From assembly GCA_007922195.1 (NCBI GenBank), contig ML682008.1, positions 7,965,143-8,029,142 of the forward strand: 64,000 bases of DNA, given 5' to 3'. The translations under genes were made by a program, and so were the position numbers. The notes beneath the pieces were generated by a model, which did not search any database, was not told where the DNA came from, and saw only the letters and a program-made list of their open reading frames with translations. Source of the stretch: Podocnemis expansa (Eukaryota; Chordata; Testudines; Podocnemididae). Shown here in pieces: positions 57,181 to 64,000 of the stretch. How positions within the stretch are numbered: position 1 is the first letter of the stretch; every line of letters begins with the position of its first letter.

Positions 57181-59320
57181 CAAACCTGAGCAGTGTTATG
57201 ACCACAAGTGCCATGTTGCAAAGCCACTCACACAGGTTTGACCTGGCTACCCACTCGTCATGAAGGTGTGATTAGGTTAAACCTGAGTGGTGGCCAGTTG
57301 GCATCACGTGACTGCTGTGATGCTAGCTCTTACACCATGTTCCTTCTTCGGTCTCCACTCCTGGAGCCTGCCTGGCCTCCCCCTGCTTCCAGTAGCTCAT
57401 AACCTTCCTGCTCGACCTGCAGGAATTGCTCGTCAACAGCCTTGAGAGCAGTTACAAGTCTCGGGAGTTGTGGTTAATGTACGTGGCAGAGCCAGATGGG
57501 GAAGGGGTTCGGGGAGCCCTGGGGTGATAGGCATGGGGGTTAATAGGTTAGAGTCAGTGTCAGGAGCCTGAATGACTGGGACAACATCATTGCAGTGCAA
57601 GTAGGTGTTTGGATTAACAATCGCTAGAGCAGTTGTGTTGGCCGGGATAGGGTTAATATAACAGGAACTTCCAGTTTAGCTGACCAGTAGAGGGGCCCCG
57701 ATGTCTATATTCGCCTGTATCCCAAATAGTTTATTAAATAAGCCTAAATGGTTTATTTCAGCTCTGATTGTAGTAGACTCGAGAGAGGCCTAGACTTCTA
57801 ATGTCTTCAGATTGATGTTGCTGAATGATGATCATTTTGCCATAATAGGTTGCAGTGAGTGGGTATGGTGTTCCTGTCAACTTTTGGTTTGTATCAGAAG
57901 AAAGGTGGAAGGTCACATGTTAAAGAATGTATTCTTTAAACAAAACTAATCCAATGGTGTATTTAAACTGAATTGTTTAGTAACTTAAATTAAAATAGCA
58001 AGCTGTAGTATGTGGAGCCCTTACAGGGGTCTGAAGTATTCAGGAGAGGGTTGGACAGTGCAGGAAATATTTTTGGAGACATGGGGAATCCAGGACTGGG
58101 GGGGTTATGGAGTCACCCTGCCAGCAAAAGCCAAGGCTGGTTAAAACCAGTGTGTGACTGGTGTGTAGCTGGCACCATGTGACCTGCACACAGTTTGTGA
58201 GGAGTCCAGGTTGGGAACTAGAGCACCATGGCCTTGTGAGATTGCAGGGCAGGCGACGAGACGGCTCCCACCTGCACCTCAGCTCCTGATAGGGGATGTT
58301 TCTATTGACATAGCTGTTACTTTCAGGAGGAAAGTCTCTCGTGCTTATATGCGAGCAGCAAATAAGCTTGTGTGAGGAGACCTGGGCTAAAGTGTGATCC
58401 TCTGCTTTGCAAAGGGAGCACTGAATTTTGTCTGCTTTTTCAGACTTACCCTACCACTGAGCATGAGTAATGCAGCCCAACAGCAGCATTCTCATAAATC
58501 CACAGTCGTCTTCCCCTCTTCCCTCTGGTTTTCTCAATGGTGTGATTTATGTGCTTTACAGGATCAAGCTTTTCATGTGTCTCTGGCCAAGAAAGCCAAT
58601 TGGGGGTGGAAGGAATGGGAAACGTGCCCTTTTTGAGTGACCTGGCAACAGAGAGGTAAATGTTTAGTTTCTGTGGAGAGAGTCTAGAGTGACAGAAAAG
58701 ACCTAAAGGCAGGGAACAGTTTAAAGGGACCAGAGTTCTGTAATTCATCACTCTCGCTGATCACTCTGAATCACCACGTTGGGTTTCCTTGATTGACAAT
58801 AGGTTATTTGGGTGATTGCAGACCAAGCGTAAATAGCAAGGACTTCCTCATCCTTCTCTGCCACATACTCAGGGCCTTGTATGTGGCCCTAAAGAACTGT
58901 GATCTCTTAGTACCTTTGTCTTAGAGACTGAGGACATGACTATTATAGATAAAAGTCCTAGAAACCTCAAGACAGAACCAAGCTTGGTAACAGCACAAAA
59001 ATGCTATAGAGTTAATGGCCTAATACAATTCCTGCATAAGTGGAGGGAGTTATTTTGGGTCTTGAAATTTTATGGTGTCACTAGTGGTGCTGATAACTGT
59101 GAGAGTGATAGTGTCTTTGCTGAAACAAATTCTTCATTACTCTTGGCATTCGGTTTCTCCATAACTTACTCAGTGGTGGCAAAGTTCTTCTCTATGCTTG
59201 AAGATGAATCATGCACATGAAACATTTGTTGTTGCCAGAAGCATGTGTCAGATGTAGATTTTCCAAGGTCTGAGTTTGTTTCCTGGCTAAGCTGAAAAGT
59301 ACAAGAAGACATGTCTTTTT
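57181..59320. other. No recognisable feature
   Basis: Moderately GC-rich to 58300, then AT-rich. No transposon ends, RNA genes or motif-bearing frames. Confidence 0.4.
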
Positions 59321-59425
59321 AAGTTCCACAGGTGCAGCTGTGTTAATCTAGTTCAGCAAAACAAGCAAGGAGTCCTGTGACACTTAAAGACTGATGGATT
59401 TATTTATCCCATGAGCTTTCATGGC
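59321..59425 (+). repeat. Penelope-type terminal fragment, left end
   Basis: AGTTCCACAGGTGCAGCTGTG, AGTTCAGCAAAACAAGCAAG, GAGTCCTGTGACACTTAAAG and a short ATTTATTTATCCCATGAGC arm, ending at CTTTCATGG. One arm only; no mirrored copy. Confidence 0.75.
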
Positions 59426-62104
59426 TCTGTCACAGATTCCTTGTGTGACCACAGACAAAGTGCTTGCAGTAGAGCTTCATTCCCAGGGGTGCTGTGATGC
59501 TGTATGATTAAAATACAATCATGCTCCTGATTGTTGCCACCACTGATATATAATTTTATGAAATCTTATGCAAAGTCAGTCATGTAAAATATCATTGGAA
59601 AAGTTATGATTTTATGAGCATGATTTTGATATATCCTTGATTCTTTTGAAGTTATAAATCTGACTTTCCATCGGGATTTCAAATATGGTTGCTATTGGGC
59701 TAACACTTGTTTTTAACTAGTTTAGCTTTTTTGTGAATGAAGGATGCCAATTGATAGCTGTCAGAGGGATACTCAGCTTTCACAATGGACCATAAAAGGA
59801 GTTCATTCCCACCTGGTGAACCTTCCTGTGGGTGCTTTAGCTAGTTACGTAATGGCAGCTTCTGGACTCAACAAGGCATGCAAGGACATGAGACTTGCTT
59901 ATGGTAAGCCTGGAATCCAACTTACCTCTTTCTATAAGCTAAAACAAAGAACATTCATCCACATGACAGAGGGTGTTTAAGCTTCTGAAAACTTCATTTT
60001 TGTCCTCATTTCTTGCTGCATTTCTCTAGACTGGATTTCTGACAAAGAAGCTATAATCAAGGCTTGATGATCCACAGCTATATGAGTAATTTCCAGAGAC
60101 TTTTGCAAATTAAGAACTCAGTTATCTCTACTTTGAAAGTGTCTTAAGGTTTATTCTCATCTCTATATGATCTTTCAACCAATACTCTTTTTTTCTTTTA
60201 AATAAATATTAGTTTAGTTAATAAGCATTGGCTTTAATTGTGTGTTGGATAAAATCTGACCTAGTCATTGACCTGTTTAGTAACGTGTTCAATCTTTGAT
60301 ATTGAAAGAACTCTTTTTTTTTTTTTTTTCCTCCACAGCTGATGGATAAAGATTTTCAGTAATCATCATCCTTTGGCTGTCTGGATGCGACCCAAAGGGC
60401 TAGATGACTTTAAGAGTATTATATTTTATCTTCTGAGTAACCAGTTAGGAGAACAGAAGCTGTTTGTTGCTGGCTTGGAAGAAAAGCTACCAGGATTGAA
60501 AGTCTACCTGTCCCATTCTTTGCTGTTTTCTCCTAAATAAGTTATATCAGAATGGCTCCTCTAAAGACCATTAGGATCACTAATTTTCATTCAGACAATA
60601 GGACTTGAGTGAGCTCAGAATTTTGTATGGGATGGTAAATGTATTTCAAGGCTATGCTGTTTATCTCTTTGGGTCAGCTGAAGCCAATGGGGGAAGTTCC
60701 CAAGGTTTTGGTTGCACCACCAATTGCATTGCATAGAGTGTGAATTTATTGTTGGTCAGATTGCTTGACCTTTCTTCCTGGCAATGTTATAATCATAACA
60801 TCCCATAATTGTTAACTTTTTAACTAATATGTTCTTGATTCTTGTTTCTCCTTGCTATTTAAAAAACTAGACTATAGCTTTTTAAGAAATAGAATATTGA
60901 ATTTAATAGCCAGCCTAGTTACTGGTGGTCCTGTTCAGGGTCATGACTGACAGCTGTTGAATCAGCAATATAGTGTGGCTCATTTTTAACGACTGCAAAA
61001 GATTGGTGAGAATTAGTGAAACAAATATGCATGGGCAGAAAAGAGCAATGATAATTAGTGTGGAAAACACTAAAACCTTCACTTAAATGTAAGCAAGGGA
61101 CAGAAGATTTGCTGTCGTCTATTGTAACAAGAGTCAGAATACTTTTCTATGGCTTTAGCAAAATTCATTTTATTCTTTTAGTGGTAAAAACTGTCTGAAT
61201 TCCATTTTATTTATTAACTGACTTTCATGTAGCACTGAAGAATCTCTCTCTCTCTCGTGGGTACTAAAGCTTTTGTGGGTGGGAGTGGGATTCCTTATTA
61301 AATTAAACAAGCACAGACTCCCGTGGGATTCCAGTACTTTAGTTTAAATTAAGATGGTTAAACGCAGCATTCTTCTTCTGCCTACTAAAGTTTCAAAGCT
61401 GTGTTAAGTCAGTGTTCAGTTGTAAACTTTTGGAAAAACAGGCAAAACATTTTGTTCAGAGTTAGATATTTCAGAGTTGCAAACAACCTCTATTTCTGAG
61501 TTCTACTATAATTACAAAATGGAAAACTACAACCCAAATTTAATAGCAATGCCATAACATTTTGCATATCAAAGCACTGAAGACCAAATTTTGCTCTGAA
61601 ATACATGCAAATCAGTGGAATTTGTATGCACGTATCCCAGGGGAAATTTGGCCGTAATTTAATTTTATCCTCCCAGCAGTTCTTTGGATTCAGTAAATAG
61701 GTTCTGTTATACTACACAGAAAATGAGACACAGCTCCCGATTCAGGCACGTGTTTCTTTTCTGTGTAGTAGTTAAATGCATCCCGAACGTGCTTTTAGGC
61801 CTGTTGAGTTCAGTGAAATTAATCATTTCCCTCTGTATTGTCCTGAATAGGAATGAACATAAGATTGCATTTAACTGCTTCATAACTAAGGCCACACATT
61901 GACTTCATGTCAGAGCCAAATTTACAAAACCAGAGACTCAGAGATGAAAATTTCCACTGATGTCAAGAAGGCAGGATTTGCCATTGTCTCACAGACCCCC
62001 TGGTGAATCCAAGTTAGTGTTTTATTGCTAACATTTGAATGTGCTCCTGTTATGCGAAGTAGTTCTCAGGCTGTACTATGCCAGGATATCACTGTGGCTA
62101 TTAA
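59426..62104. other. No gene recognised; poly-T and TC tracts
   Basis: A poly-T run lies near 60311-60329 and a short (TC)n run near 61241-61255. A 78-codon frame at 59744-59980 has no motif. Words near 61570-61660 and 61895-61925 belong to the diffuse old amniote repeat vocabulary. Confidence 0.4.
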
Positions 62105-63165
62105 TTGATCTGACAATATGTCATTAGCCTTCTTGTCAAAAAGGGCACCCTGTTGACTCCTGTCCAGCCTCTTGTCACGTATAACCCTCAAGTCCTCTTC
62201 TGCAGAACTGCTTCCTATCCTGCTGGTCCCCAGGCTATGTCAATATGTGGTATTCTTCCATCCTACATGTAGGACTCTGCACTGGTCCTTGTTGAACCTC
62301 ATCAGATGTCTTTTGGCCCAGTCTTCCAATTTGTATAAGTTTCTCTGTATCCTATCCCTATCTTCCAGGAATCTACCTTTCCCTCCAGCTTAGTGTCATT
62401 TGCAAACTTACTGATGGTGCAATCTACCCCATCCTCCAGATCATCAGTGAAGATGTTGAATGAACCTGGCCCTAGGACTGACGGCTGAGGCATTCCGCTT
62501 GTTACCAGCTGCTAGCTAGACACTGAGCCATTGATCGTTACCTGTTGATTCTGATGATCTGGCCAACTTTCTATCCACTGTATGGTGCAGTCACCCAAAA
62601 TTTACTTCTTTAGCTTGCTGATAAGAATACTGTGGGACACTGTATCAAAAGCTTTGCTTAAGTCAAGATACATCATGTCCTCTATTTTCCCCACATCCAC
62701 AGAGCCAGTTTTCTCATCATAGAAGGCAACCATGTTGATCAGGCATGAGTAGTCCTTAGTGAATATAAGTCAACTGCTCCCAGTCATAATCTTCTCTTCC
62801 AAGTGCCTCAAAAGGGATTTTTTGATGACTTGTTCCAATGACTTTTCCATGGACTGAGGTGAGGCTTGACTGATCTGTATTTCCCTGGCTGCTCTTCCTC
62901 CCCTTGTTTTGAAAATGGTCAGTATATTTTTCTCTTTCCAATTATCCAGGAACACCTCCAATTTCCACAGTTTTTTTCAAAGTTGCTGGTCAATGACTCT
63001 GCAATCACATCAGCCCACTCCCTTAACACCCTCCTTGCATCTGGCCCCATGGACTTGTGCATGTCCATCCTTTCTAAATAGCCCAGAACCTGTTCATTCA
63101 GCACTGAGGGCTGCTCACCACCTCCCCATTTTGTGCTGCCCAGTGCAGTAATCTGGGCGCTCTTA
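62105..63165 (-). pseudogene. CR1 LINE, RT domain to 3' part, antisense
   Basis: Minus-strand frames give, from right to left, MHKSMGPDARRVLREWADVI (about 62990-63075), the CR1 region upstream of the RT palm; then an [20 protein letters not shown] stretch; then [18 protein letters not shown] (about 62440-62490), the family's PQGSVLGP box; and SKFANDTKL, where FADD has become FAND (about 62395-62406). Frameshifts join these parts. The left part (62130-62300) matches the following 3' region of the element. The first catalytic aspartate is lost, so it is dead. Confidence 0.88.
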
Positions 63166-63230
63166 CATTTTTAACTTACTAATGTAATAAATATAGTGTC
63201 TGTTGCTGTGCCAGTCCCCGGATATTAGAA
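63166..63230. other. Unassigned spacer
   Basis: Short sequence between a CR1 relic and an inverted repeat. Confidence 0.5.
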
Positions 63231-63389
63231 GGACAAGATGAGGTGAGGTAATCTCTCTTATTGGACCACATTTTGTTGGTGTGGGAAGCAAGCTTACACA
63301 GAGATCTTCAAATCACTCCAGATGTTAAGAGCTTTTGTGTAAGCTCAAGAGATCAGAAAATTGTCCAATAAGAAAAGTTACATCATCCA
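63231..63389. repeat. Inverted repeat element of a second palindrome family
   Basis: The left arm ATGAGGTGAGGTAATCTCTC, TTATTGGACC is mirrored imperfectly by GTCCAATAAGAAAAGTTACA at the right. Inside, AAGCTTACACAGAGATCTTC faces GCTTTTGTGTAAGCTCAAG. The layout parallels the Penelope-type palindromes but the sequence is unrelated. I recall GGTAATATCTTTTATTGGAC-type inverted elements as common in sauropsid genomes. Confidence 0.6.
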
Positions 63390-64000
63390 CTTTCTTTGTA
63401 GCGTAACCAGTGTTCCTCTTTTCCTTTATAAGTGTTTGAATGTAAGTTTTTTGCTTACATTGATGAGTGTATTTTTATTTTTTTATTGTCTGGAAGATGT
63501 ATTTAGTACAGATTACCAGATGCTATTAACTTTTCCTGTAGCTTGCATTCTTTCGAATATACTTGAGCTATCATAACTTCTTCTTCCTTATTGCTTCTCT
63601 TTTACTAGTTTGCTAATGTTCGCTGACAGACACAGTCAATAGAAGCACTGCGTAGTTAACTGGAAGTTCCTTTTGCATGCCCTTCTGCTTTCTGATGGTT
63701 CTGTATTCTGTGACTAATACACTATAATGACAAGTGACTTTTTGGAAGGGTTTGATCAATAAAACTCCTACATTTCTGACCACATCATCTTTCCCTCCTT
63801 GCAGAATGATGTGTGCTGTTCTTGTATGTGGGACTGAATCCAGTACTTGTTCGTTTACTGGATGAAGCTTTCATCGTTGCCTGTTTGACACTATCATTAT
63901 AATGATGTGCCCCAGGACAACCATGTTGTATGCGGGGAATCCTTGTGCTGCTTGTGATTTGCTGTAATACATGACCTGTTCACCACATCTTCCATTTTAA
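63390..64000. other. No recognisable feature
   Basis: No repeat terminus or coding motif recognised up to the end of the window. Confidence 0.45.

Noticed and set aside
972..59425. CRISPR-like array from recurring short words
   Set aside because: Copies are kilobases apart, occur in both orientations, and have TSDs and palindromic structure. They are interspersed mobile elements in a vertebrate genome.

Overview
The window looks like non-coding DNA from a reptile, most probably a turtle. It is intergenic or deep intronic. I found no ribosome-binding sites, operons or long intact reading frames, and no exon I could defend as part of a host gene. The organism call rests on the repeats: CR1 LINEs in several age classes, RTE-clade LINE relics, a Tx1-like L1 LINE, Penelope-like sequence, many hAT elements with 8-bp target-site duplications (TSDs), MIR-type SINEs, and a SINE joining a tRNA-like head to a CR1 tail. 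That last type is classically described from tortoises. Family names come from my memory of consensus sequences and protein motifs, because no search was run. Structural claims (TSDs, terminal inverted repeats, palindromes, frameshifts, mutated catalytic residues) are read directly from the sequence.

Layout. 0-8 kb: mostly featureless; one hAT MITE (2.73 kb), a duplicated subterminal repeat (6.3 kb) and an antisense RTE relic (6.6-7.9 kb) carrying its own hAT insertion. 8-21 kb: sparse, with a Penelope-type palindrome, two hAT relics and a MIR. 21-25.3 kb: dense LINE block made of an RTE fragment, a CR1 3' end, a Harbinger-like MITE, and a longer CR1 broken by three palindromic Penelope-type insertions. 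26-28.8 kb: a TC/AC/GC microsatellite, then a 1.58-kb 5'-truncated Tx1-like LINE bounded by a perfect 18-bp TSD, then two more palindromes. 31-33.5 kb: palindromes, an L2/L3-like relic and a second copy of the 2.73-kb hAT MITE. 38.7-41.1 kb: CR1 sequence whose 3' end holds two hAT elements inserted one beside the other at the same 8-bp site. 47.2-49.4 kb: a decayed autonomous hAT transposase with a TTF-type zinc finger. 50.1-51 kb: the GIY-YIG end of a Penelope-like ORF split by a GC-rich hAT element. 55.6 kb: the tRNA/CR1 SINE. 62.1-63.2 kb: a CR1 reverse transcriptase relic on the minus strand.

The window has no gene network to describe. It is a record of mobile-element activity, and nesting gives relative ages: CR1, RTE and Penelope bodies are older than the hAT and palindromic insertions inside them. 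The items most worth a second look are the short palindromic Penelope-type elements, which carry a hammerhead-ribozyme-like core, and the Tx1-like LINE with a perfect terminal hairpin.
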